Source of the DNA: Rosellinia necatrix
Lineage: Eukaryota; Ascomycota; Sordariomycetes; Xylariales; Xylariaceae
NCBI GenBank assembly: GCA_021209875.1
Contig: JAGYVD010000004.1
Location: 4,873,001-4,937,000 of the forward strand
Length of the DNA: 64,000 nucleotides
Direction of reading: 5' to 3'
Position numbers and translations under genes: made by a program. The notes below the pieces were generated by a model. The model saw nothing but the letters and a program-made list of their open reading frames with translations, was not told where the DNA came from and did not search any database. Within the stretch, counting starts at the first letter, position 1; each line of letters begins with the position of its first letter. Positions 45,601 through 56,902 of this stretch are shown piece after piece.

Positions 45601-46233
45601 AGCGGCCATCCTCTCGCAACTATCGTGCACCTACGCCCACCCACCTACTCCAAAGTTATTAGCAGACCCAAGCGGGAGGAAGGAGAGGAGTTAGCGGAGC
45701 CTCTTGGAGACCCATCCGCGTAGATAGCTCATCATTGTGCAGACGCTGTTTCTGCAAACTGGTTCTGCAACTGTTCCGCAGTTTCGGGGTCCAGTCCCCT
45801 TCCGCCGTTTCGTCAACCCGCACCGTACCGTACCGTACAGACTCTGCTGACACGTACCAGACAGACACCACTTACACGCATCTCTGCCCACTTTGACCGG
45901 ATTCGTTATATTGGTCGTTGGTCTTCCTGTCCATTCAGGTCTCTGGGTCTCTCCGGGTCTCTGGTCACCCATTGCCACTGCTAGATTACCTATACTATCT
46001 ACATCTATACTGCACTGCTTGTCATCCCCTCCAATTACATATCCTCTCTTTTCCCTTTATATAATACCAAGTCCTTCCCACAGGTTATCTCCACAGATGG
46101 TTGCCAGATAGTGTTGTTTGCGACCTGTCGCTGACTGACTTTCTACCCTACTACCCCATCTTCCGTGCCTTGCACAGGGGCTGGTAGGAGTAGAAACATC
46201 TTGGGGGCTCGGGCTCTTCCACGCATCTCGGCG
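42614..46233. other. 3.6 kb divergent intergenic region (APM1 / OPI1)
   Basis: No protein-coding gene that I can support. It contains an (ACCT)n run at 45101-45132 next to a TACCTAGGTA palindrome (45092-45101), a poly-A tract near 45364-45374, a CGTAC repeat near 45822-45838, and pyrimidine-rich sequence from about 45,900 that probably forms the OPI1 leader. A CAG-ended pyrimidine stretch just before the OPI1 start could be a 5'-UTR intron acceptor. A non-coding RNA cannot be ruled out. Confidence 0.6.
45101..45132. repeat. (ACCT)n microsatellite
   Basis: Tandem ACCT units continuing from a TACCTAGGTA palindrome. Shorter ACCT/AGGT runs recur in most spacers of this window. Confidence 0.9.
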
Positions 46234-48254
46234 ATGGAACAGTCGACTATCAATATGAACAACCACATGTCGCCGCTTCCACGGCCAACCCACGACCACA
46301 AACACGATCTACTCCTCCCTACAACCGAGTCGCAAAAGCACGCACTCTCGCCTCCGGATTCTTCAATCGGCGCATTTGACCGGCCCGACCGACTTTTAAA
46401 ACTTCCACTATGTCCTCCCCCTGCCTATGCCCCAGCCCGCGATGGTGGGCTGTCTTTATATCGTCCCGAGGCCGCTGAGCTTGCGCCCATCAAGTCTGCG
46501 GCCGACGAGAAGCACGAGACCAGGTTTCGGGGCGATGGCAAGGGCAGCAGCAACGGCAATAGCAACCGCACCCTGCCATCACTCTCCTCCATAACGGCGC
46601 CCGGCGCCCGCTCATCCTCCTCTTCATCGTCTTCGCCCCCTGCGCAGTATACGGCTTCATCACAACGCTCCCCAAAAACAGCATACCCTCCGCCCGCTCC
46701 CCCACCTTTGACCCATTGGCCGAGCCTGAATCCTCTGACGGCCTATTACACCCCTAGTCATGTCGAGGACCCAGAGCCTCCTCTGAAAATGGAGTTGGAT
46801 ACGAGTAGCGGCGGTACACCCGACCGCTTCCAAGATGGCCGCGCCAGCAGCGTCAGTCTTGATGATCCTGATGTGCGCATGGCCGCCGAAGCCCTAGGCG
46901 ATCTTAAAGCAGGTTAGTAGTGATACTATCACCCACTCATTCTACCCTATTATATCACGCATCTTGACCGACACCGATGTGCACAATTGTCCCTCTTGTT
47001 TGGTTCATAGACTAATAGGATCTAGATTTCATTTCTTCTCCAATACCCAGGTCAACTCCTCCCAGATCGCCACGGTCTTTGGCCATGGGCCAGCAGCCCG
47101 AGCCGTTGCTGTCTTTACTTACCACATCACATCCATTCCTGGCCACGACGATTGACAGTGCCACGTCGGCCTACACTAGTTCAAAGAATTACTACCCAAG
47201 GTTTAAGACAAGTATCGAATACGTCGAGGGATGCGTTATACCCATCGCGAACACCGTCGGATCTGTTGGTCGGGCGACGGGCGTCGAAAATGGCGTGCGG
47301 TGGTTTTTACGGCGCGCCCAGCCCCACGGTGATGAATTAGAAGGACGGGGTTCCAATAAGCGGAGGAAAGTTGGGACTGGGGATGGCGGTTATCGAGATA
47401 TGACCCCGGAGCCACCGTCTGGTGCTCAAACACCGAGAGCGTCTATGGAGAGTTCGAATGGCCGACGATCCTCCGTCACTAGCACGGTAGACAGCTTACC
47501 CGCCTACGACGAATTTCGATCGCCCCCTTATGCAGAACACATGCCCGGTTCTGACGGTCGTCCTCATAGCGGACCCTGGCAATCACGCCTGATCATGTCG
47601 ACCTCGGGGCTAAGTATCGCGATGAGCGAAGAAAGCCTACGAAGCTTGAAATACTGCCTCGGCTGGCTTCGATGGGCCAACGTTCACATTGGCAACGTTG
47701 TTAACTCGCTCACAATTACTATGGAAAAGTACGAGCGGAGTCACGAACCCAACGGCGACCAGAAGATGCAAGGCAACCCAAGTCACGAGTCGGAGGACCG
47801 GGATGAGCTCGTAGTCAAGATTGGTTTGTTCCGTTCTGATGTGCTCAAGACCCTTCAGGATGCTATCAATACCGTCAGTCGGTATGCTGGTGGCGCCCTC
47901 CCCGAAAATGCTCGAGAGCTTGTTCGACGGCATTTGACTAGTTTGCCTCAACGATTTTACCTTGCCGCCATGGCTCGCGAACGTGAAGAGGGCGCTCGGA
48001 CGGAGTCTAACGTGGAAGAAGGTCGTCAGGGGGAAGAGCGACAAGAGGAGACGCAAACGCGAGAGAGCGCCCGGAGGGTGCTGCTCCTTGCCAAAGAGGG
48101 CCTGGATATGATGTCACAGGTTTCTGGTGTCTTAAATGGCACCATTGTCAGCGCCGAAGAATGGTGTGAGCGCTTGGGAAGGAAAAAGAGAGAGCAACGG
48201 GAAGAGTTGCTCGGCATCTCTCACCCTCCGTTAGATGATATCAAGTCAGGTTAA
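46234..48254 (+). CDS. OPI1: Transcriptional repressor of phospholipid synthesis, Opi1-like
   Basis: Opi1 senses phosphatidic acid at the ER and represses inositol-regulated phospholipid genes in yeast; the filamentous-fungal protein is the orthologue by family. Exon 1 is 46234-46912 (MEQSTINMNNHMSP). A 113-bp intron (46913-47025; GTTAGT, CTAAT branch, TAG) joins to exon 2, 47026-48254, giving about 635 residues. The N-terminal 220 residues are disordered and Pro/Ser-rich. The conserved block spans the junction: DPDVRMAAEALGDLKA, then PLLSLLTTSHPFLATTIDSA, SAYTSSKNYYPRFKTSIEYV and GCVIPIANTVGSVGRATGVE. A basic motif NKRRKV, a possible nuclear signal, is near residue 330. The C-terminal domain contains SLKYCLGWLRWANVHIGNVV and LLLAKEGLDMMSQVSGVLNG. 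Two nearer TAG/CAG acceptors would break the frame or drop conserved residues. Intact. Confidence 0.93.
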
Positions 48255-49096
48255 AGGATGTGGATGGTGACGAATCAGGACCGGCTTGAGCGTTCATGGG
48301 GAGAAAAAAAAAACTCTACGGGGGTCTCAACAAGATGGGAGCTTAAGAGTGGGAAACGCGATGAGATCAGCTCGACACCTATTTCATAATCCCCACTCGT
48401 TCGACCTTCCAACTTCCAGCACACTTAAGTGTGGCGATTCCCCGACCCGTTCCCATGGATCATCGACCATTGATGTGACATTTTTCTACCGATATAACTT
48501 ATACCCATGACCATGACATATAGGGCAAATACGGATCTTTGAAGGGAGGTTGGGTGTCGCTGAAAAAAAAAACGATTGGCTGCTTGCCTTTTCTACGCAT
48601 GTTTCTTTTGTTCTTGCTGATAATGTATGCTACGCGAATTGGCTTAAAAGGGCAAGGATTGCTGCTCACACGGATCAGGGAGTGCGGGCGTTTGAAGACT
48701 TTCCCCTACAACCTATACGGGAGGGTTACGGAGTCGGACCTAATGTACTAAAGATGCATAGAGCAGAGCACTAAAGAGGTCCAGCGTTGTGCAATTTGTC
48801 GATAAAGCTACTGCGCCATATTTTCAAGTATGACAACTTACTCATATCATCAGATGAATAATTAACATCAAAACTTGAGAGTAACGTGAACATGTGAAGT
48901 GACGAATCATCAAGACGTACGCAATCGCAATCGCAATGACTATAAATCTCTCCTTTCGCCTTAATGTATGTATATATGCACAGGTTAAGGTAATTAACTA
49001 ACTCCCACCACCTAAAAAAAAAAAAAATCTAGCGCAGGTTTTAAGTAAGTAAGGAAGTAAGTAAGTCAAAAAAAACCCCAGGTAAAGAAGAATCCA
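48255..49096. other. Convergent 3' spacer
   Basis: 842 bp between OPI1 and the acetylesterase-like gene, tail to tail. It has A tracts near 48304-48312 and 49016-49027 and an AAGT repeat near 49044-49066. No gene seen. Confidence 0.65.
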
Positions 49097-50227
49097 TCAA
49101 GCAGGCAGCCCGTCCCTGATGAGGCCGCTGAGCGTCTGGTTCGGCAGGAACCAGGGGGCCAGGTCGGCCCTGCGCTCGAGCAGCAGGTCGGCGACCAGGC
49201 GGCCGAAGACGACGCTGCCCCAGGCGCCCAGGTGCGTGTTGTCCCCCGCGTTGAGGTTGTACGCGTGCGCCGCCGCCTCGCCGATCGCGTCCACGTACGC
49301 GATGCTCGCCGCGTTCAGGTCCAGGCACGCCACCGCCACCGCCTCCGCCTCCGCGAGCCCCGCCGCCGCCGCGATCGTCGCCAGCCGCTCGTCGTGCAGC
49401 GAGTCCTCTACGCTGTCGCCGCTGAAGGTACGCCGGGTTAGGGGCGTCACGAGGAGCTGGGTCAAAGTTAGTCTTTATTTTTTTTTTATTTTTTTTTTCT
49501 TTTCGCTCGGCTTTTCATGTGAGCAAGTGAGTGAGTTAGTGAGTGAGTGAGTGAGTGGACTGGGATTACTTGGCGCGTTGGCGTGTGTTCGTCTCGACTA
49601 TTTTATCCCTTTTCGTTTTGTATGTATGTCCCTGTCACTTTACATACATATAGATAGGGGGGTTAGTTATAAGAACCCTCCCGACAAGGTTTTACGTCTG
49701 CATGGTTCTTATAACTTACCCCTATCTATATATATATATATATATATATATATGCATATGCAACGGGACGTAGGGATAGATGTTATGTTATGTGGTGTAG
49801 TGTATGCATGTACGTGGACGGAAGGGGTAGGACTAACCGGCGTGGCCCCCCAGCTGAGGACATCCTTGGCCAGGTTCACGAGGTTGGTCTGGAACTGCGC
49901 GAGCGTGACGCCCGAGGTTGACTTCTGGTCGTTGTGGCCGAACTGGATCGTCACGTACACGTCGTGGCCGCTCGCCTGGCTGCTGCCCACGAGGCCCTTG
50001 ACCGTTGCCCAGTCGCCGCCCTCCACGAAGCTCTTCGTCGTCGCCCCGTTGTGCCCCTTGTTCACCCCCGTCGCCGGGCTCTTCAGGAACGAGATGAACC
50101 CGTTGCCCCAGCCGCCGCCGTTCGCCGCCTGCACCGCCGTCGTGCTGTCGCCCGCTAGGATGAAGGCCGGCGGGTTCGCCGCGGCGGCTAGGGCCGGCAG
50201 GAGAGCGGAAAGGAGTGTGGACTTCAT
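49097..50227 (-). CDS. Secreted SGNH/GDSL esterase, rhamnogalacturonan acetylesterase-like (CE12)
   Basis: Predicted to remove acetyl groups from the rhamnogalacturonan backbone of pectin outside the cell. Exon 1 (50227-49838) and exon 2 (49456-49097) meet in phase 0 and give 249 residues, the usual length of the family. Signal peptide at residues 1-17 (MKSTLLSALLPALAAAA). SGNH blocks: AGDSTT with nucleophile Ser28, HNGATTKSF with the block II Gly, FGHNDQK with Asn99, and GDNTHLG with Asp202 and His205. Intron 49457-49837 is 381 bp, far longer than others here, and carries an inverted repeat and a (TA)n run. Codons are strongly G/C-ending. Intact and probably active. Confidence 0.93.
49650..49729. 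repeat. Near-perfect inverted repeat (hairpin) in the acetylesterase intron
   Basis: Left arm 49650-49677 and right arm 49704-49729 are reverse complements apart from a short mismatch/bulge in a G run. The loop is about 26 nt. The right arm runs into a (TA)n tract (49727-49752). It could be a small MITE-like insertion or fold into an RNA hairpin in the intron. Confidence 0.85.
49727..49752. repeat. (TA)n microsatellite
   Basis: About 13 TA units inside the 381-bp intron. Confidence 0.9.
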
Positions 50228-51282
50228 TTTCGAGGTCGAGGATGCGTGTGTATCGGTGATCTCTTGTGATATTCCGTGGGTCACCTCTGTCTCCCTATCG
50301 CTTTGGAAATATTTATATATGTATATTTCTATATTATATATAGATCTATATTCATGTACGAGCTGTATACCACGCGTAGGCAACTTCCTTTTTAACCGCG
50401 TCAAACGTCATTCACACCCGTATAGGCACTGCCCGCAATTTTTCCGTCCTGTAGAATGGCATGCTGGGAGGCTCTGGAGAAATTATCCCGATGGGGAAAT
50501 TCGTGAGAATGCAATGCCGAGCCCTCCGCCGGCCAACCAACCGGCCGCTCTCGAAACACGATTGTCCCCGCTACCAATGTCACCTCCGCACTTCTGAGAT
50601 TTTCCCCTCTGCGTCCGAGAGCATGAGAGCGGGATGTGGGAACTGAGCCTACGGAGGGCCTTGACTGGATTGACGATCCGGGAGATAGCGGGCCGAAAAC
50701 GCTAAGCTTTTTGGGCGAATGTATGTAGGTAGTTGTGATGTTTTACAATTGCTACCTGTTTGGTAAGCCGAAAACTGTGGTGGCTTTGTTCTGTTGGGGC
50801 CGGGTGGTTGTTGAGTGATCGTGTGGGATGAAATATGTTGCGACGACAGAGAACAATGAGACTGTTGGTTTCTCTCGGTTCGCTATTCTTGGCAAATATA
50901 AATGCGCGTGTACCTCAATCTCGGGCGAAGCTCGCCGAGCTGTGAGTAGACTCGGCTCTGGTTACATTCTCAATCTACCACAGTATTCTGCAGAGGGATG
51001 AACGGATGAATGGATGAACGGACCACTCACATCTTACCAAAATCCAAGGCAAGTTTCCTAGCCGCTGAATGCAATTCGTCACGCATCCTACCACCTACGC
51101 TCTATCTATCTCCCCATATCCCAATAGATCAGACAAAGATGGTAAAAGAAGTGCGGACTTCGCCCAAAGACGTGTGCCGCCGCCACGGCTGAACCCAAAA
51201 GGCAAGTGACCAGGGGACTGTCAAGACAAAGACAGTCCCCGAGAAACTTCAAACTGACAGGTCAACCCCGGAATCGCCCGAA
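50228..51282. other. Intergenic region
   Basis: Promoter of the acetylesterase-like gene, with AT-rich TATATA near 50315-50345, and the leader of the next small gene. An in-frame ATG at 51139 lies upstream of the 51283 ORF, separated by one stop codon at 51190. Confidence 0.55.
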
Positions 51283-51678
51283 ATGGCTTCCGGGCAGTGC
51301 CAAACGCAGAAGACGGGGGCAAACCCGCAGGGTAAGGTATCTAGCAAACACCGGCCGCTCTGTTCCTTCTTAGCGGCCCAAGCAGCCGGAGCAGCAAAAC
51401 GTGCAGAAAATGCCCGGGCGAAGATCAACCACTACATCTGGGGCGACGAGCCGCCGCAGCTAGGAACGGACGACGAGACACAGGCGATTGCGAACAAGGT
51501 ATACGCGATCCTCAAAGAGGAGAACAGTCCCGTGCTCGAATACTTCGAGCGGAAAGAGAGCTATGACCTCTCGGAGCTGCCACCGGATATGAAGAGCAGC
51601 TTTGAGAGGGCGATACGAACACAGGTCCAGGAGGTTAAAAGAATTGGCAGTGATAAATTGACTCGCATCTCGAGGTAA
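51283..51678 (+). CDS. Short hypothetical protein
   Basis: 131 residues, not recognised. The last 95 residues look coding: a helical AAKRAENARAKINHYIWG segment, then DDETQAIANKVYAILKEENS and PVLEYFERKESYDLSELPPD, ending in KRIGSDKLTRISR. The first 35 residues are low in complexity and could include a 42-bp intron (51332-51373, GTAAGG...TTAG) that is a multiple of three, so both forms stay open. The frame continues upstream to an ATG at 51139 except for one TGA at 51190, so the gene may be longer or its start may be wrong. A real gene is plausible. No function can be given. Confidence 0.45.
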   Translation: MASGQCQTQKTGANPQGKVSSKHRPLCSFLAAQAAGAAKRAENARAKINHYIWGDEPPQLGTDDETQAIANKVYAILKEENSPVLEYFERKESYDLSELPPDMKSSFERAIRTQVQEVKRIGSDKLTRISR

Positions 51679-52831
51679 TAATACACTATGAAGAGGCATG
51701 GACAGGTATTCGGGTTGGAAGCGGATAGGGAGACACAGCGGCGTTAGGAAAATGCCATTGGGTTCGGTATTGTTGGTAGAACGGGGCTTAATACATCCAT
51801 GTTTCTCGTAAAGCTTTCCCCCTAAGACGAGGGTAAGGGTAAGCCTTAGATAAGGCATGGATGAAGCTGGAGTTAGATGGGGAGCCAAGTCGGCTTTACG
51901 CGTGTACAATCAATGTCAAATATAACCTTATGAGATCATGATGCGCTAGTTGTAGCCTTACGCTTGTACTTTTGTAATAGGGTTATACTTGTATATCGAC
52001 TTGATGGGTATGGATTCATTGTTCAGGCATGGAAGGAAAGTTGATCATTCTGTTGGTTGGATTTGATGTTATTGGATTCTGTGCTGTAAGACGTAAGACT
52101 GTACCTATTGGATATATTGAATATATGTTAGAAATGTATTTATCCATTGTATGGCATTGAGGGAGGGCTTTCGTGTCTACTGACGTCATGAATTGCATAT
52201 AAACGTGATAAGTCTTGGCAGCGTCTATCTGTCTTTCAAGGTAACTAGTTAGTTACCTAGGTACCAAGAGTTTCATCTGGGATAAGCTGAACCTCCCCTG
52301 CCCCACTTGGTCTTCTAGCTGGGAGCTCGATCGGCCCCGCGACTTAGCTCTGTGGTCGCCCCATGCCAGCTCGAGTCTCACAGCCGCATCAGCATCAAAA
52401 CCTCCCGGTCCGAACAAGCAGTCACAAATCCAATCGGGCATTTACATGTGCGACCACGATCCGAACCAGAGCGACACCTGACCGCTTACCTAACCGTATA
52501 GATACCCCCGCGACCCGTCCCCCGAAGGTCGACGCCAACCAGAATGGGGCTACCACCTTGACCGATCTTCTTGCATCCCTCTGGTCGGAGATCTTGTCAG
52601 AAACCAGAAACCAGTCCCGAGGTTATTGGTTTCCCACTTTCAGGATTACGTATTCATACATATGGGGTTGGTGGACGGAGACATACCTAGCATAAGCATC
52701 GAAAAAAAACATCAGAGAGACAACTATCAGCAACGAGACGGTACGATACAATACGGGACGATACAATACGAGACGATACGATACGAGACGATACAATACC
52801 AGACGATACGATAGGATAGATACAACTGACG
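51679..52831. other. Intergenic region and GTR1 leader
   Basis: AT-rich up to about 52,250, with a TACCTAGGTA palindrome at 52254-52263, then pyrimidine/CA-rich sequence and a tandem repeat at 52734-52819 directly before the GTR1 start. A 110-codon open frame at 52363 has no coding features I trust. Confidence 0.55.
52734..52819. repeat. Degenerate tandem repeat in the GTR1 5' leader
   Basis: Repeated ACGATACAATACGAG-type units (10-15 bp, some truncated) in tandem, ending 12 bp before the GTR1 ATG, so probably transcribed in the 5' UTR. Confidence 0.85.
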
Positions 52832-54221
52832 ATGGCGGACGCCGAGTCGTCCACGGCCCAGAGCCTGGCCAACGATATCCGGGGCGAGGTAAAGAAACAC
52901 AAGAAAAAGAAGGTCTTGCTCATGGGGAAAAGCGGCTCCGGCAAATCCAGCATGCGCAGCATAATATTCAGCAACTATATTGCTAGGGACACGCGACGAT
53001 TGTACGTTATTCCCCCTTCTTATTCCCCCTTCTTATTCCCCCTTCATACTCCCCCTTCATACTCCCCCCTTCATACTCCGTCTAGAACAAAACCGGGAGG
53101 GTATGAGGAGGCTGATAATATCCGAGTAAATCATACTAACAAAGTCATCCTACTATAGAGGGGCCACTATTGATATCGACCTCTCACACGTTAAATTCCT
53201 GGGCAACCTCACCCTGAACCTCTGGGACTGTGGTGGACAGGAGGCCTTTACCGAGAACTACTTGACACAGCAACGAGTACACGTCTTCTCTAACGTCGGC
53301 GTGCTGATATACGTGTTCGATATCGAATCCAGGGATGTCGATAGGGATCTGGCTACATATGTCTCCATCATTTCCGCCATGATGCAGTACTCGCCTACTG
53401 CTAAGGTTTACGTACTGATCCATAAGATGGACTTAATCACTATGAATGCCCGAGAAGCCGTCTTCGTCGACCGCGTGCGGCTGGTGAAACAGAAGACGGC
53501 CGAGTTCACACAAGCGGCCGGCGTCGCGAGTGAACCGGATCTGACCCCCTTTGCCACGTCGATATGGGATCAATCATTATACAAGGCGTGGGCGAGCATC
53601 ATTCACGACCTGGTGCCCAACTTAGCCATCATAGAATCGCAACTGGGGTCGCTGGGCACGATTATAGAAGCCGAGGAGATTCTCTTGTTCGAGAGAACTA
53701 GTTTTCTCGTCGTCTCAAGTTGGACTTCGGTGGAAGGGCAGAACAATCCAACTGGAGATCGGCAAGAGCGCATGTCTAATATCATGAAGCATTTCAAGCA
53801 AAGCATTAGCCGCTATACGGGGACGCCACGCAATGCCGAGCAGTTTACACTGATGGTAAGTCGGCATTTCATTTTGATGACTAAAACACTGGAAAAAAAA
53901 AAAAAAAAGGAAAACAAGGCTACATGCTGGCACATGACGCAGAAGAACACAACATTCCATGCCTGCGCATGCAATTTGGGAGCCGGCGTCATGTCAGAAC
54001 CTAATGCTAACACGTTCTCAACACAGGAGCATAAGGCAAGCACACGATTCTCCATGTTTGTGTGCAAATTCACGACCAACACATACCTCATGGTGATTCT
54101 ACCGCCGGGAGAAGCTCGGTTCAATTCGGCCAGGTTGAACTGCCAAATCGCAAGAGAGAGCTTCAAATTCCTGGATGGCCCGGCGGCGGCGGCGCAAGCA
54201 CAGAGCTATCTACGGCCGTGA
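52832..54221 (+). CDS. GTR1: Rag-family GTPase Gtr1
   Basis: Rag GTPase that forms a heterodimer with Gtr2 on the vacuole and relays amino-acid sufficiency to TORC1. Three exons: 52832-53001, 53159-53855 and 54027-54221, total 353 residues. Introns are 157 and 171 bp. GTPase motifs: G1 GKSGSGKS (residues 32-39), switch region with [13 protein letters not shown]3 WDCGGQ, and G4 HKMD. The Rag-specific [20 protein letters not shown] and [15 protein letters not shown] follow. The C-terminal roadblock-like domain starts near residue 200 and includes [12 protein letters not shown] and [13 protein letters not shown]. Exon 2 read past its end meets an A-rich intron without an immediate stop. Intron 1 carries 13-bp pyrimidine repeats. 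Intact. Confidence 0.96.
53009..53078. repeat. 13-bp pyrimidine tandem repeat in GTR1 intron 1
   Basis: About five 13-bp units alternating TTATTCCCCCTTC and CATACTCCCCCTT types, between the donor at 53002 and the branch point near 53136. Confidence 0.8.
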
Positions 54222-56902
54222 CGTGAATGAACGGACTGCGGTGCATTTGGTCCTGATTAGCATTCGTGTTCTGAAAACAATATACCCCATGGTTCATCGA
54301 GCGGAACTGCACTTCTTGACGTGCGCAACGAACGGGTTGGGCGCTTTGGTGAATCGACACAGATATATACCAGTTCTGTTATAGCTCCTGAGACTAACTA
54401 GGCTATCCACCTGTATCAGCAGTACACGACAGCAATACATCCATACATACATATCTATCTACGTAGGTCGCTTCCGCTTTCTGGTGGTCGCTGGCCGGTT
54501 CTTGATTAGCACAGTGAACTGGTCGAGGAGCCGGCGATGGACGGCGCCGAATTCGGATTGCCCATAATCCTATCTGATCTTCGTGCCGCTAGCTATCAAG
54601 GCAAGGTATCCATCGTCTTATCCATCGTCTCCATCCATGCACCCGCGATCCCCAATGGGATCGGCGTACCCCTGATTAGGAAGGTTAAATTCATTGGCAC
54701 CGTTGCCGATACCAACCAATGAGATGTTCTACGTCCGGCACAAGCTTCATGCTCATGCCCATTGACCCTGAATGTTTGTTTTCCCTCAAGTAAGACCTCA
54801 TCCATGGGATGGGATGCCAGTCGAGTGCTGGTAAATAATAGGTTCCCGCTGTCTCTCATTTCGAAGGGGGCCCCCTTGTTTGGAAGTAATTAGAGTTAGG
54901 CGATTACCTGACTAGCCTTAAGCGCCCGCTCGGCGGATGGGCGGGCATGACGGACATGACGGGCATGTCAAGCAAAGCAAGATGCAAATCAAGTGCGCGG
55001 ATCTACCCATGTGTTCGTTCCCTCTCTCCGTCCCTCCGTCCCTCCCTCCATCAGCACTCTTTTTTACGTTTAAACACGTGAAGGAAAGACGGGTGCTGAA
55101 CGGCGGGGATTAGATAGGGACTTACACTACACACTAGGTAGGCTATCGGGTTTGGCGTTTATAGCTAGCTAACCTGGTATTACTAGACTGACTACATAAC
55201 CTGAGTAAGTGTATAGTACCTAGTAATTAGTACGTAGGTGAAAATACCAAGAAGGGAGATGATAGATAGGGAGCATGGGTATATTGGCGCATTGGCATAT
55301 TGACACATTGGCGCTTCTAATGGGCGGAACCCACCGGCATCTATCTACCTAGGTATCTATCTATCCATCTAAACACCTGTATATGTACATATAACTTGTA
55401 TAAGGCAGGTAGGTTGGGTCATGTATCAAACCTCAAACAAGCCTTCTATGAATCTGGCAGGTCAATCCCGACGACCAAGCTCGCTAGCACGTCTAATTTT
55501 GTGGACCGGCCATCCCCACGCCAAGCCTTCCCATCTTCTGGTTGGCCTTTTCCCTTCCCCGTGTTAATTTTGCCAAGTTCTTTTTTAACCTAGGTAACCT
55601 GGGTGGGTTTTAATTGTCCTTTAGATAGATAGGGAACCACTCAACCTCATACATTCTAAATCCGATTCTAAAATCACCCTCGAATGCCAGCCAGTCTGTC
55701 CGCCCGTCCGCCCACCTGCCCACCGGCAGCCCGGGTGGGTGGGTGGGTAGGTAGGTAGGTAGATTTTGCATTGAACTATTAAAGCCAAAAACCATGAATA
55801 CCGAAATGGCGGTCGGCCTAGACTTACCGACTTAGTCTAGACCAAAAGACGTCCCTCCCCCTCTCTCCCAACCAAACGACTCGAATTCCGCCTTCGATGT
55901 GACGGATATGTACGCCATCCGCAGCGATCTGCAATTCCGCCCTTCAGCCCCTCCAGTTTTCTTTTCCCCACGTATACGGTAGTATACGGTGTTTATGTTA
56001 TGTAGTGTATGGACGCATGTTTGTATGTATGTTTGTCTGTATGGACGGGTGTACGTATGGATGTACAATGTACGCATGTATGTATGTTCGTTCATACGTA
56101 AGTAGGTGGTATCTGGGGAACCGAGTATGAGTAAGAATCGACGTGACATAGGCTGACAGGCATGGTGGCACCGGCTACAACGCCACACACACACAACAAT
56201 ATCTATTATCCAGGTATCCAAGCAAGGTAGGATTGTTTTTTTTGTCTTGGAAGGTCGGCGCCTCCCGCCGCCGCGCGCGGGACCATGGCTGAAAAGACAG
56301 TCGTCCCGTCCGTCTTCTCTCTCTTATCGCTTTTCAACAACCCCCCCCCTTCCCCTCACCTCCCTACCTCCCTTCCGGGTTTGAAGCCTTAAGTTGTCGA
56401 TCACCTCCGAAAGCCTTGTTCCTTGACGAAGCTGGAAGGAGGAGATCAGCAGTAGACCCAAGGGGGGAGGGAGGGAACGGAAGGGGACCGGGGTTTTTTC
56501 TTTTTTGGAGATTCGTAGTAGTATCTCGTGGCGTCGGATTGATAGCTACCAAGGTAAGGTAGGTAACTTTTTTTCGTTAGCTTAGCTTCAACTGGTCGAA
56601 CCTCCTTCCGTGCCGAGTCTGTGTATATGCGCGTTCGGGTTGTCTATATAGGTAGAGGCGCATCCCCCCCTTCTTCTTCTCGCCCTGCCCTGCCCTGCCC
56701 TTCCCCCCCTCTGGCCTACGTGGGTTGCGCTCATCGTCAGGTCCCGCCGTCACCTATCAAAGTAGCTGTCCTATTCAAGTGTGTTGTGTGTTGTGTGTTG
56801 TGTCGTTCATATATAAGGGAGGATATATCGATCAATCGAGCCCTCAACCACAAAAAAAAGGAGGAAAAGAAAAGAAAAAAAAAACCCCCCCGCCGCGCCA
56901 TC
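54222..56902. other. 2.7 kb intergenic region
   Basis: No gene that I can support; the open frames are short and uncharacteristic. It contains a TACCTAGGTA palindrome (55346-55355), GGGT/AGGT runs near 55733-55762, GTAT/GTTT-rich DNA near 56010-56100, homopolymer C near 56341-56350 and A near 56875-56884. The last 300 bp should be the promoter and leader of the secreted nuclease. Confidence 0.55.

Noticed and set aside
50227..50404. N-terminal extension of the acetylesterase-like frame
   Set aside because: The ATG at 50227 begins a clean signal peptide; upstream codons are AT-rich leader sequence.
52363..52695. 110-residue open frame upstream of GTR1
   Set aside because: Low-complexity Thr/Ser/Asn-rich translation in a different frame from GTR1 with no splice path; probably leader sequence.
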